From positions 2,542,001-2,606,000 of the forward strand of contig OZ345372.1 in assembly GCA_977006965.1 (NCBI GenBank): 64,000 nt of DNA, written 5' to 3'. A model generated the notes under the pieces. That model had not been told where the DNA came from. It saw only the letters and a program-made list of their open reading frames with translations, and ran no database searches. This document shows positions 19,560 through 30,578 of the stretch, one piece after another; the stretch's first letter is position 1, and each line of letters opens with the position of its first letter. Made by a program: the position numbers and the translations under genes. The stretch comes from Phymatolithon calcareum. Taxonomy: Eukaryota > Rhodophyta > Florideophyceae > Hapalidiales.

Positions 19560-22500
19560 GGGGTCCACATCATACTATGATGGTATATACAGTATCGGAC
19601 GCGGTGTCAAAATTTGGAAAAACTGTATATGACAATCATTGCCACGATGGCGCAAACCAATGGAACATGGGCATTTATGAAGTTGACGGCAATTGGCGTA
19701 AGTGGGGCTCAAAGTGTTTTCATTTGCTGTTCAACCTTCGTGAAAACCTTCTCTTCGCGACAATCGTTAGAATGTCATAGGATGGATACGGCCGTCCGCA
19801 TCGCTAAGGGTGCTTGCACAATTGTGAAGTTACTGTACAGTATGAGCAAAGTTTGGTCCACATGGGGCGTTGAAAAGCGCTCGTTTCCCAATTTCCTTCA
19901 GTTGCGGAATCCCAGTTTTGGTTGAGGAGCACGTAAAGTACTGTACTGAATATAAAATTTTAATACTGTGGACTACTGTGCTGTAGTTGTACGGTGGAGT
20001 TGCGGACGCCTACATCCGCAGTGCGCCATCTTTTCTTCTTCTCATTCTCTGTTTAGAAACAGCCCAATCATACTGTACTGTATATCCATGATGCATGTAT
20101 GTGATATACATAACGACAATACACCCATACATTCTTGTCAATGCAAAGTCCATTCCTGTATGTCTTCCGATGCATTGTAACTTACTGTACGGCAAGAGCG
20201 CTACAGTAATGCGAAATGCAGACATCCTATTGTGCCGGAGGTCATTTCCAGGATGCAACTGCACATGCTGTTTCATAGAGCATGCTCTTCACTCAGAAAA
20301 ATCATTCGGCATCGCAGGAGCGCCTAATTGTATCATATCTGCTGTTTGTCTGATGTTGGTGTTGGGAACGGCAACCAGTATCATAGTATCATACAGTATG
20401 ATATCTTTCTGTAGCACAAGCTGTGCATCCAAGCACGGCACGGCGCACTGGGGAGATATTGCCAAGATTTTGACACTACAGTACACACTACAGTACTGTA
20501 CTGCACAGCTGGCAAACCTACTGTACAGTATGATACACTGTGATTAACAGCCCAAGCCCCGGGACTGGTGGACTGCGTGCTACAGTATAAAGCCGGAGAC
20601 TACTGCACACTGTATGATACAAAAAATTTCGTTCCAGCATGATGCTGGAACGGAAGCTTTCCTGGCCCGTCTACGCCTGTCAATCCCGTTAGCCCTGTCT
20701 CTGCAATTTCTTTGAAAGCGCTCTGCGCTACAAACCAACGGCTTCCTGATGATACTGCTTCCAACGAAGTCGTCACGCACTGTGCACTAATCACACTGAT
20801 CCAATTTCAACATCACATCTGAACTCTCTCAGTTCAGGTATGGAGTAATTGTTGTTCCGCGTGTTGTACGGTACTGTACAGTATTACGTGAAGCAGCGAA
20901 GGTAAGGTATTTGTGCAAAAGAGCTACTGTACAAGATACTGGGATCCCAATCCTGAGCTCCGAAAAATAGTAATTTCAATTAGGCAAAGTACTTGTACTG
21001 CGCGGGAAGAGAAGCATCGCAGCGCAGTACTCGATACAATAATACATGGAGAGGAGCACAGTTGAGACATTGCGGGAACAGAGGTTTATATGGGAAGGGA
21101 TAAAGATATCTTGGAACGGCACACTCAAATTCAACAAGCCCAATTAACAGGAGCCTCATCACGAAAAGTCCATGGGAAATGTTGAGTTAATTTCCACCGT
21201 CCCTCCTGCGCTTGCCCAAGTCTAGGTCTTTGGAAGCAGGGAGGAAATATTAGTACTAAGGCCTTGTGGGGTCTTCGACTTCGAATGCATTGTCCACTTG
21301 CCTGCCTGCCTGCCTGGAGAGTGAAGTGGCGGTATCGCTCAATTTATAGTGTGTAGTACGATTTACCGAATAATAGGGGGCCACTGGTTCGAACCTGGGG
21401 CACGTCTTGTTCACCCACACCCATCACCATGAGAAACTTGAAAGCGCCAGCGAGGAACGATTACTCAATGTGGAGCAAATTGCTCCCGCGTCTGTCAGGA
21501 TGCAAAATAAACTTCCGCGAGCTCTTGCGTACCGTCACGTGTACATTATGGACATGCACCTTGTCCTCAACTTGCTTGCACTGCTTGCCTCCCGACTGCC
21601 TGCCTTTCTTCCAGTAGCAAGGATAGTTCCAGAACAGAAACGATAGTGTCAATGGCAGCGTGAACATTATACTGTACAGTATGCCAATGCATTCGCAAGA
21701 AAGCGCCGCGCAACTAATGTCGTGGCTTGTTTGGTGGCTGGCGGCAGTTTTGTCGCCGCGTCACGCTGCGCAAGTTATGCCCTGTTCCAGGTCAATAGGC
21801 GGCGTGAGTTTGGTCCGATGACCTAGGGAACGAAGGCGGCGAGTGCATGCAGGAGGCACAAGGTTTTCTTGTATCATTCAGCGGAGCGAGCAAAACGAAG
21901 CGCAAAATGCAAGCAAAATATTTCGTGTCCGATAGAAATTTGAAAAGGTGGCAGCCACATTATTTCCCCGCATCTCGCGCAATTTTGTACTCTACCGATG
22001 TGCAAATTCACCGGGACGCTTATGTGTTTCGGTACGAAGGCGAACATACTGTACTGTAGCAGAGTATAGAAGGCATAGTCGTGTTGCGTTCCCATGTTAC
22101 AGACGCGGAAAAGGATTAGGCACAAATACTTGTACGCTTCCCGGGCATACTGTAGGAGCATTTCTGGAGAGCATATCTAATAATGTCATGACGATCGACC
22201 TGGAGAGGCACTGTCGTGAAAGTGCGGTATCCGCGTGAATTGTGTACTGGAAAGTCTTCTCGGCGATACAATATTGTATCTGCAGCATATGCGTAAGCTG
22301 CTTTTCCATATTCTGGATGCTGATGCAGCTGGCGATATAGGCGGGTTGAAGCGTTTCTTCATCTTTGGAACGACCGACCGACCGACCGACCGACCGAAAA
22401 AACAGCACAGCGAGCGAGCAGATCGACTCGAAACAATATGATTCAAAAAATTCAGGAGTGATTCAGTCAGTGCTCTTTCAGGGTCACCTTTGCCGGCGTG

Positions 22501-23260
22501 ATGCTACAATGGAAGCTCAGTGATCCGAAATGAGGCTGTTGTTTGACGCGCACAAATCTCAAAATGTGCGCATATCTTTGATGGCCGAGAGGTGTGCATC
22601 AGTTTTAAGGTTATTCTTGGAACGGCCTGTACAGTAGATACTGTAATGGTAGTATAGTGCGTTTTTGTGCACAGCAACAGAACTGGGTATGCAGTCATAC
22701 TGACAGTGTCTGAGAGAAGAGCGAGTTTTGGAATATATGTATGATATCAAAAGAATTGCCTTTCTTGTTCAATGGAACGGGTGGAACCGGGGAGCTACGT
22801 GCTGGAGGATGGGTATGCATGATTTTCAGATATAAAAACGGGACTGCTTACATGACAGGTGGAAGAACTGAGGTCGAGTTGTATTGCGAGGCGAAATGGC
22901 AGAAGTGCGGTATAAAAGTTAGGGCGGTGTGCATTTGATGGTCAGAGATGAGCGCCGTGAAATTATGGGCACGTGTCGTTTGTTGGAGTGGGTGTAGAGC
23001 GATATGAATGTCGATTTATCATTGCGTGGCCGGCGGCCCTCCCTGAAGTGTACAAATGGATGGAATGGAATGCATCATGCATGATGGACTGATTGATGAT
23101 TCGATCTGCGTTGGGCACACCGGTGGTAGGATCCTTGAGCCAATCGCAAAGTCAATTGGCGCCAGTGCATGCAGTGGGCGTGGTCACCCGCAGGCAGGCA
23201 TCGATCGGGGAGCAAGTCCATACAGGCTGTACTGTAGCTACAGTACGATAGGACTCGGTT
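19560..23260. repeat. cluster of TACTGTA/TACAGTA motifs, many overlapping in 5-bp steps
   Basis: I count about 27 occurrences by hand, including compound forms such as TACTGTACAGTA (near 19832, 20520, 20871, 21669), TACTGTACTGTA (near 20072, 22049) and TACAGTACTGTACTG (near 20489). Successive motifs share their TA, giving a 5-bp step of CTGTA or CAGTA. These are the footprints expected after excision of TA-inserting elements whose ends are CAG...CTG. Confidence 0.8.
22371..22396 (+). repeat. CGAC microsatellite
   Basis: About six and a half units of CGAC. A shorter CCTG run lies at about 21299-21317. Confidence 0.9.
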
Positions 23261-23701
23261 GCCGCAGGCGCGACAACTTGTCACCCGCACACCAGGACCT
23301 AAACCAAGTGCCTGCCTGAAACCGCCCTTTTCTTGCACGCCCCTCGCCCAGCAGCGCATACTTATGCCGTCTCTGGCAGACCGCCACTGCATGCGCTAAG
23401 CTCCCGCAAAGGCATCAAAGTCAACAAATTCCGAACTCAGAATTCAATCCCCGTCCCTTATTAACCATTCTCATCCGCCTCTAGTCCCGTCCCGTCCCAT
23501 TATTGGCGGGCACGCACATCGCCATTGTCTCGCGCCGCACGTCGAGGCATATCGCCTTTGTCCGCGCCGTCGCCGCACCTGCGCCCCGGACGCTCTCCAA
23601 GTCACCACCGTCGCCGTTTTTATGCAAGGTTAATCTCAATAACCTTACTAACTAGCACTCAAGGCTTGTTCTCGTTCTATATTATTCGCGTTATCTTGCA
23701 T

Positions 23702-23731
23702 CCCCGCCCCGCCCCGCCCCGCCCCGCCCGC
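23702..23731 (+). promoter_or_regulatory. CCCCG pentamer array upstream of the CCCH gene
   Basis: Five or six tandem CCCCG units lie about 170-200 bp before the CCCH start codon. The array is GC-box-like and sits where a promoter would be, but it may be a plain microsatellite. A regulatory role is inference. Confidence 0.35.
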
Positions 23732-23899
23732 CCTCTCCGTCATCGACGTCGTCGTAACTGTCCGTCTCAAATCCGATCGATCGATCTATACGCTCGCCAT
23801 ATTCGACCTTCCCGCAAGGATTCCTGCCGTCTCACTCCCACCGCGTGACCAGTTGCAGCGTGGTCTCCCGCGTTGTATGGGTCTATCGCCCCTGTCCGA

Positions 23900-25384
23900 A
23901 TGACTGCAATGGGCGCAGCCACCTCTCCACCAGCCCCATGGGAATGGCCCATCCCCGATCGCATTTGGGCAAGCGCTCCGGGAGGCCGCGCTGCTCCCGC
24001 CGATGATCCCAACTCCTTGGCTCGCGCCCTCGACGATCTCAATATATCGGCTCGTGCATCGTCCGCTGCATTGGATCCGCCGAACACAATGTCGTCCCGC
24101 GCTTTGTCTTCCGATGCACTCCGTTCGACTGATCACATTGATCCACGGAATCTGGGTTTGCCTTCATTGCACCCGCCCGCTATACAGCGGTCATCGCATA
24201 CGGACCTAGATTTTGCCCCGTCCCCGGTTTCTCTGGGTCCCCATCGTGATCCCCGTCACGGCTTTCATCCATCGATTCCCAGTCCCGTCTCTGAAAGCCT
24301 GCAGCTTAGTGCTCTTAATCTTACTCACCCACTGTCTCACGTCAATATGCAGCATTCGCGTCAACGCCATCGCCTCCCGCTTAGCGCGCAGCCGCACCAT
24401 TCGTTCAACCATCATCATGCGCCTCCATTTCACTCCGATCACGCGCTTCAACTTCCTTCCTTGCACTTGCCGTATGGCCAGCAGCAATCCTCTGTCAACC
24501 ATGCTCTCCTCGGTTCCCAAGGTATTCCGTTATCGTCATCTCCGAGTCCTGACCAACAGCAAGGGAGGAAAGGGCGTATGGGCCCTCGTGCCACCCCGAG
24601 GATAAAGAACGAACTGTACAAGACCGAGATTTGCCGCTCGTACAGTCAGTCTGGTGGGTTCTGCAAGTACGGTGCCAAGTGCCAATTCGCTCATGGCGAC
24701 CGAGAGCGCCGCCCGGTTCGCAGGCATCCGCGTTACAAAACAAAGTTATGCCGCAACTACGTCACAACTGGTCAGTGCCCGTACGGGTCGCGGTGCCGTT
24801 TCATCCATGCTTCGGACCTTCGTCATGAGGATGATGACCTGTCTATAGGCTTTGGAATCTTTAGCGCATCGCTTGATAATGCCGCTGGCGTACCGATGCC
24901 ATTTGCTGGACCTCTTTCCTCCTCCAATGCGCCCAACAAAGGAGGTCTGGAGCTTCTTTCTTCTGATTCCCAGTCGACCTCTTCTCCCGAACGTTCACAG
25001 AAGCAGTTTCTGGACTCAAGTGATCCGCGCTCGGCCCTTGGTGGCTATGGCAATGGGCATTTCCTTCCATTGAACAAGTCCAGCATATCTGTTGATAGCT
25101 TTTTGTCAATGAGGCAGGACCTGCTTCCTGCTCTGCCCAACCAATTGCCCCCTGCGCCTCATTCTGCAATTATTTTGGATTCGACAGGGCCGTCCAACTT
25201 GCAGGGCTCACCGGTAAAGTCGTTTTCACTCGCTGGAGACAATGATGCCAGACGCGAGGGGTCACCCACTGGTGAGCAACGCGCGTCTTCGCCTGATTCT
25301 AGGGCCGCTGCCCAACTGCGTTCTCGTCTACCCGTGTTTCAGACGTTGAGCGAAACGTTTACGAACGGGAGCGCACATAATTAG
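23900..25384 (+). CDS. tandem CCCH zinc-finger RNA-binding protein (TTP/TIS11-like)
   Basis: The protein has about 494 residues from ATG 23900, or 491 from ATG 23909, which has a better context (GCAATGG). Two CCCH fingers lie near residues 243-304. The first is CX9CX5CX3H within CRSYSQSGGFCKYGAKC and QFAH, the second CX8CX5CX3H within CRNYVTTGQCPYGSRC and RFIH. Each is preceded by the TTP-family lead-in YKTEIC or YKTKLC. TTP/TIS11 proteins bind AU-rich 3' UTRs and promote mRNA decay; this is the likely role. The one-residue longer spacing in finger 1 departs from the canonical CX8C. The remainder is low-complexity, rich in Ser, Pro and His, and likely disordered. No introns. Divergent from bZIP, convergent with the ELM2-SANT gene. 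Confidence 0.88.
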   Translation: MTAMGAATSPPAPWEWPIPDRIWASAPGGRAAPADDPNSLARALDDLNISARASSAALDPPNTMSSRALSSDALRSTDHIDPRNLGLPSLHPPAIQRSSHTDLDFAPSPVSLGPHRDPRHGFHPSIPSPVSESLQLSALNLTHPLSHVNMQHSRQRHRLPLSAQPHHSFNHHHAPPFHSDHALQLPSLHLPYGQQQSSVNHALLGSQGIPLSSSPSPDQQQGRKGRMGPRATPRIKNELYKTEICRSYSQSGGFCKYGAKCQFAHGDRERRPVRRHPRYKTKLCRNYVTTGQCPYGSRCRFIHASDLRHEDDDLSIGFGIFSASLDNAAGVPMPFAGPLSSSNAPNKGGLELLSSDSQSTSSPERSQKQFLDSSDPRSALGGYGNGHFLPLNKSSISVDSFLSMRQDLLPALPNQLPPAPHSAIILDSTGPSNLQGSPVKSFSLAGDNDARREGSPTGEQRASSPDSRAAAQLRSRLPVFQTLSETFTNGSAHN

Positions 25385-26339
25385 CTTGTTCGGACGGGCA
25401 AATATTTGACAAGATGGGATTATCATTATCAAGGCCTCTCACTATGCGCTCGCATCTTGGTTCTCGAAGTATGTTCCCTTTGCCCGGGGGAGAGGATTGA
25501 CTTTGTTCTTCCAGTGCAACCTTTGCGATCAAGATCTTATTATTTTGCTTCTCAATTTCAGACACATTTCGCGCTTTGTTCCCATCGATTCCGTGCAATG
25601 GAAATGTGCTTTGCGCTTCTTCAAGGTGTAACTCAAGCGAATAGTCCAAGGACCTTACTTTTTACAAATCCCGCTGTGCAAAAGGATTTATCTATCTCGT
25701 TTCTCGTAGATGCTTCGCTCTTTTTTCTCGTTCTACTTCATGGATCCTAATGTATTGTGTACATTTTACCTCCGTATTAGAGAGCATTATTATCCTTGTC
25801 GCTATAATAGACAATACGAATTATGCTTCACATATCCATCTTTAAAGGCTCGATTAGTATATAGTACTACAACTTCTGTATGACTTGTTCTACCGACTTA
25901 AATATTTTACCTAAACTGTTGTCATAGGGTTCAGATTGGCCACCTGCGACCTTTGCGAAGAACGGGGGCGCTATTTCGGGGCAAAGAATTGCCACAGACA
26001 CCCATTCTTCAGTCTTTACCAAAGGGCAGAGAGCCGGGTCAGCTTCTCGAAGACTATTAACTAGACCATAAACTACCCTAACAGTGGGAAGGAAGGTGTT
26101 GTGGAATGCCGGGGCTGAGGGCTTCTAAAATAGAAACTTACAATTCCCCCCCTCCCCTCCCCCCCCCCCCCCCCCCGAACTGGGAAAGGGGGATAATCAG
26201 ATCGTAGTACAGACATCGCATGTTATTAACGGCCTAGTTATGCCACACAATATGCGGTATCAGAACTGTTAGTTGTTTGCTACAAGAAAAGTAATAAAAC
26301 TCGACTGTGGTAAGAGGCCACATTCACATGTGAAACGCG
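25385..26339. other. intergenic between convergent CCCH and ELM2-SANT genes, with C-rich tract
   Basis: No supported gene; frames on both strands near 25359-25750 lack motifs. A C tract at 26146-26176 is interrupted by two T. Confidence 0.5.
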
Positions 26340-27630
26340 TTACGCAGAGTACCTGAACCCATTCTTCGTTCCACTGCGTCGCTCCCTACCGCTACGACTA
26401 CTGTTATTGAGCTTAAATCTGTACTGATGGAATCCACGAATCATCTTCGCCATGCGTCGATCCGCGGGAAAGCCATCACCACACGTCTTCGACAAGTCAT
26501 GAAGAGCAGCTACAGTGCGGTCGGGACTGAGCTTAGAAAACAGGGTGCTAAGCTCAGATCCTGTGTCGAATTGAAGCCCACCCTTGCGACTACCGTGCTG
26601 AAGCATCTGCTGCTTGTGGTATGTGTAATACATGAACACAAGTTCGCTCGTGGAGCGGTCCTTCAGAGTATTCCGCGACATGAAAATGAAGTTCTTCGAA
26701 GTCTCGCCCAGCCCACGAACGAAGCTGCACTTGTCATCATAACTCCAGGGCTTGCCTGTTCCACTAAACTCCATTCCGGCACCCACATTCGGCAAAGTTT
26801 CGCGACGCGCATGTTCAACGTCTCCGTTCTTCATCGTCAGGGTAATCAAGGCCGTCTCCTGCCCAGCTGCAGAAAGGCCAAACCCTTCACGCTTACACAG
26901 CTCGAGGTCCACGCTCTTCAGGTACTTCAGAATGTTCGCCTCGCCATTGCAAAATTCGGGGGAGTAAACAAGTTCAGACAACACAGGAATCATCTCCATG
27001 TTGCGTTCCGATTCGGGCAGCGCACCTGCAGGAACCTCCGCTTGAAACTCGGCTCCAATTTTAGGAGGTGTACCGCTTGGTTTGGCAAATTCAGCAGCAG
27101 CCCCCCCGAGGTTCGGCCGCTGCGGACCCTTCGTGCGCGTGGAGCGCCTACGGCTTCCGATGTTCTCACCATCGGACAGGGAACAGACCGCCTCATCATC
27201 ATTAACGGTTGCGGCATGTTTGCGCTTAGCACCCGACCGCGACCTACGAAAAAAGACACGGGGAAAATAAAAGCACCCAAAAATTTCACACGAACCAGGC
27301 AGGTAAGCATTTCGGATACTCAAGTATGTCGCGCTTTACGAGAGAAGCTTCCATGGCAGTTTTGCTGCCGCACAGACAATGAAACCGCACCGCAAGACAG
27401 ATCACGTACGGTCCAGCTCCATGAATCTCTTCCGAACGCCTAGCGGCAGCGTCCATCACAATGCCCTTGATCACTGAGGCATCCGAGGTGTTCGTCAGGG
27501 GATTGCGAGCGATCATTCGCAGAAATGAGGTGGCATCCTGCGCTGGAACCGAAGCAATTACGCACTCCGGCTCAATATCGCGGCGAGCAAGCCGGGCATA
27601 AGGAAGAGATTGCACGGTTTCAGTCGCCAT
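26340..27630 (-). CDS. ELM2-SANT domain protein (MIER/MTA/CoREST-like), probably two exons
   Basis: Exon 2 (27243 down to 26340) encodes a basic region with KRKHAATVNDDE, an ELM2-like segment (KIGAEFQAEVP through ILKYLKSVDLELC) and a SANT domain (WSYDDKCSFVRGLGETSKNF through STSELVFMYYTYHK). ELM2-SANT proteins recruit and activate class I histone deacetylases, so a chromatin corepressor role in the nucleus is likely. The exon has no good ATG. A minus-strand ATG at 27630 opens a frame that can be joined by an intron ending TTTTTTCGTAG at 27244. A 5' site at 27319 (GAGTATCC) keeps the frame, giving a 76-nt intron and 404 residues; GTTCGT a few bases downstream is an alternative. Gene limits are good; the exact donor is unproven. 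Confidence 0.78.
27244..27319 (-). other. predicted intron of the ELM2-SANT gene
   Basis: The acceptor TTTTTTCGTAG is strong and pyrimidine-rich. The donor GTATCC at 27319 preserves phase; a competing donor GTTCGT also does. Translation without splicing hits a stop. Confidence 0.5.
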
Positions 27631-29132
27631 TGCTCCTGCGCGCCAAAGTGAAATGGCTTACGGACCTGGAAGTCAACGCGCGACAGGGCAAAGAGGCTCG
27701 ATAGAATTGTCTAACCGCGGCGCAAAAACTCTGAAGAGAGGATAGAGCTCTAATTTTTGGAAACCAGATTGGCACATTATTTGAGTGATTCTGGGAAACG
27801 TATCATATGATATAGACAAAGAAAAACATACACGTGATGATTGGTCTGTTCATGACCTAGACGAGGCCGACCGACATTTATTCAGCGTACCGAAAGCGCT
27901 CTTTCCGTTTTCTGGAAGTCTTAAACTTTACAGCTACCCATGGAGTGTGTAATACACGCTTTTCCAGAACATTCTAAGCCAAAAAATCAGGCCATTCTGA
28001 GCACCCACTATATGTTATGCGAATTCATAGTTGGTATGATTGGGCAGTTATTACAATTGCGAATCGCGTGATGAAATTAAATTCGCAATTGAGCGGGGAG
28101 ATTCACTGTTAGATTTTTGAGGCGCCAGCAGCGCGCATCGTGTGGTTTCGGAAGTAAGTAGAGACTGAATTAGAATCACTCGCAACGTGAACGTACATTT
28201 TATTCGTATTTGATCTGCACCTCTCCAGAACTGGCCAAAAGACTCTGCGCTGCCTTCATTCTCAGTTCACCGGATAATCTAACGTAAACAATATCCTGGA
28301 GATGGTGATAGTAGCGGTAACCGAAACAGAAAAAGAAGATTTCGTGGTCCGAGCTCGTCGCGCTCACCATGATCTTTCAACAGCACTTGACACACTCAAG
28401 GTTATTTTGGATAGATTGGACAAGCCGGAGAGCGCAGAAAAGACAGTAAAATAAAACGGTCCACATCTATGGGTACTTTGGGAAGCCATAGCGAGAAGCT
28501 CTGAAGTAGAAGTGTAATCTCATACAGTCAAGCGGGAAAACTGGAATTCATTCTTCTAGAAGAGCCCGATCTAGTTTCCGAAAATATGATAGAAGTCTCA
28601 CAAATGGCAACCAGAGGGAAGAATGAAGTATATAGGGGAGAAGAATCGGGTGCTACATTCGAGAAGGAAGTAGCGCAACGAAAAGAGTGCCCGAGAATCA
28701 GTCGCGAAACAAACCTGAAAAGCAGTGGAGAATGAGGTGCCAAAGTAAGGGAACATGGATAAAACGGGCTTGCTGTTGCTAAATGGGGCTTAGGATGAAC
28801 GTATCCGATCTATGGGGCTACCAGCCCTACTGGGAATCAAGTATGTGTAACGGGGGTTAAGTGTGCGCGCCCGGTACGGGGGAACATTCGCTTAAGGATC
28901 GGAAGCGTAGACCCGGAGACACAGGACCACAGTGGATGCACCTGCGAGGAGTATCTTGACGTGGGAAAAGTCAAGAGCGAAATCACACTCTTGGTGATCG
29001 TTACCTAGAAGAACTGCCCGTAGAGGAATATTTCCCTAGGGGACATTGTAATGTTCAAAAAGGGGTAGCGGTAACAAATGGTATCATACTGTTGTGGGGT
29101 TGTGAATCGCACAAGTTGGAACACTGGTTGTC

Positions 29133-29245
29133 GTCGGGTTGTTCCCTGGCGGAAAGCCAAGGGCGGCGCGAAGCGCCGACCTTTATAGAAAAAACAATGG
29201 ATCAAAAGATGACTTGGCAGTATGAGAATTGGATGAATGGAAGAA
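29133..29245 (+). repeat. dispersed repeat, copy 1
   Basis: It resembles 38526-38640. Shared strings include CGGGTTGTT, CCCTGGC, GAAAGCC and TTTATAG. The copy here contains the small perfect hairpin GGCGCGAAGCGCC; another, GCCGCGAAGCGGC, follows near 29255. Confidence 0.55.
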
Positions 29246-29329
29246 TCTGGAAGCCGCGAAGCGGCTTCCTAGCCCGCCGCAGGCGCTGCCGAGTTACTTA
29301 CAGTGGAAGCACCTGTAAGCTGTAAACGC

Positions 29330-29520
29330 ATGTAAGCTGTAAGCAGCGGTTCTAGGGTTTGCTCTTAGTGATCCTTCATAGTGTAAGTATGCATCGAAAC
29401 CTATGGTACTGTAATGACTGTAATGCTATTTGTAATGGCTTGCTGTAAATGTAAGCTGTAATGACAATTTGAAGGGAGCTATTTGTATAGGGGTATGATA
29501 GTGCGTTGGAAGCCACAACT
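29330..29520 (+). repeat. dispersed repeat, left of the copia element
   Basis: It aligns with 35020-35210 in the same orientation, sharing ACTGTAATG/ACTGTAAGG, GACTGTAATGC and GAAGGGAGCTA. The copia insertion lies between the two copies, so they could be ends of an older host element. Confidence 0.45.
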
Positions 29521-29593
29521 ATGAACCCAAACTATACGCAAATGATATCCTATGTATAGGATAACCTCAAGAAAACCAATGCGGCTATGATTC

Positions 29594-29884
29594 TGTTGAC
29601 GGAGGTTATGGGATGGTTGGTTGAGAAGTTTGCTTGAGATGGTTGTGAATTGTTCCTTGGATTTTTAGTCGAAACGGGTTCGGAACCTGGCTAAATAGCA
29701 CTCAAAATTAGATCTAAAGTAGCTCTGACATGATAGATCTAATTTGACGACGGAGACCCACTAACCCTAAACAAATCGATCATAACACTATCAAACTCGA
29801 TGACACGGGTAAAAGCGTACCGAGATCACAACATTCTAACGAAGTTTCCTGCGACTTCATCTTCGAGCAGATACACTTCCAACA
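29594..29884 (-). repeat. 3' LTR of the copia element
   Basis: On the minus strand it begins TGTTGGAAGTG and ends TCAACA. It contains AACCCTAAAC, also present in the other LTRs. Confidence 0.95.
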
Positions 29885-29894
29885 CTCGCCCTTG

Positions 29895-30533
29895 ATCGAG
29901 GTACTTTACGACTTTTGTCTGCATATCCCCATGCTTTCTGCAAACATAGCAGTTTTAACACGATCCAACGGCAACCATGTCCTCCGTTTGCAATACTTGA
30001 TGTTGATCTTACCGGCTGCCACAACGTCACACACGTAATGATACTGAATGTCAATGTGCTTGTTGCGCTGTGTAATTGCGGCGTTTCATCCGGTTGCAAT
30101 CGCTCTTTGACTATCCGAGCAGAGTCATGCAGATTGGATTCTCAAGACCATGGATATCGGCGATAAGTCTTGACAGCCAGATTGCTTCTTTTGCAGCAGC
30201 AAAAGAAGCGATATACTCCGCCTCACATGTCGATGTCGCGATAACGGCTTGCTTCTTTGAGCGCCAGCTTATTGCTCCCCCTGCGAATAGGAACACGTAC
30301 CCGCTTGTTGATCGTCGAGTTTCTCGGCATCCAGCCCAGTCGGAATCAGTATAGCCAAGTGGGACCAAGTTACTGTTTCTTCCGAAAAGAATGCCGTGGT
30401 CACGAGTTCCGGCAATATACCGAAGAACACGTTTCACAGCCGTCCAGTGATGTTTCAGAGGCTTTTCGCAGAATGAAGACAGCTTGCCGACTGAATCCGA
30501 GATGTCAGGACGAGTGCCCACCATTAAATACAT
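29895..30533 (-). pseudogene. copia RNase H domain
   Basis: Motifs are [35 protein letters not shown] and, after a frame change near 30111, the C-terminal part with IDIQYHYV. It is the last domain before the polypurine tract. The frameshift separates the two parts, so the protein is not made intact. Confidence 0.9.
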
Positions 30534-30578
30534 AAGGCTCCCAATGGAAGGACGATACGGTATATCATCCGATAATGT

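Larger units (their letters stand above)
19272..23899. other. long intergenic gap between divergent bZIP and CCCH genes
   Basis: No supported gene across 4.6 kb. Frames up to 150 codons (for example 20095-20547) lack motifs and run through repeat motifs. The gap is dominated by TACTGTA/TACAGTA strings and microsatellites. A B-box-like GGTTCGAACCT at about 21389-21399 does not sit in a foldable tRNA. Confidence 0.6.
27631..29588. other. intergenic, dispersed repeats
   Basis: A plus-strand ORF of 50 codons (28302-28454) starts with ATG and encodes a charged helical peptide (DFVVRARRAHHDLSTALDTL); whether it is expressed is unknown. Otherwise no gene. Segments 29133-29245 and 29330-29520 are repeats found again downstream. 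Confidence 0.4.

Noticed and set aside
21320-21410. Possible tRNA around GGTTCGAACCT
   Set aside because: The T-stem relies on wobble pairs with one clear mismatch, and no matching acceptor or anticodon arm is present.
24206-24520. Minus-strand frame inside the CCCH gene
   Set aside because: Antisense shadow of a low-complexity Ser/His/Pro-rich coding region.
26427-27443. 338-codon plus-strand frame overlapping the ELM2-SANT gene
   Set aside because: It is the shadow of the minus-strand gene; its translation has no domain and is Arg/Cys/Ser-rich as antisense frames usually are.
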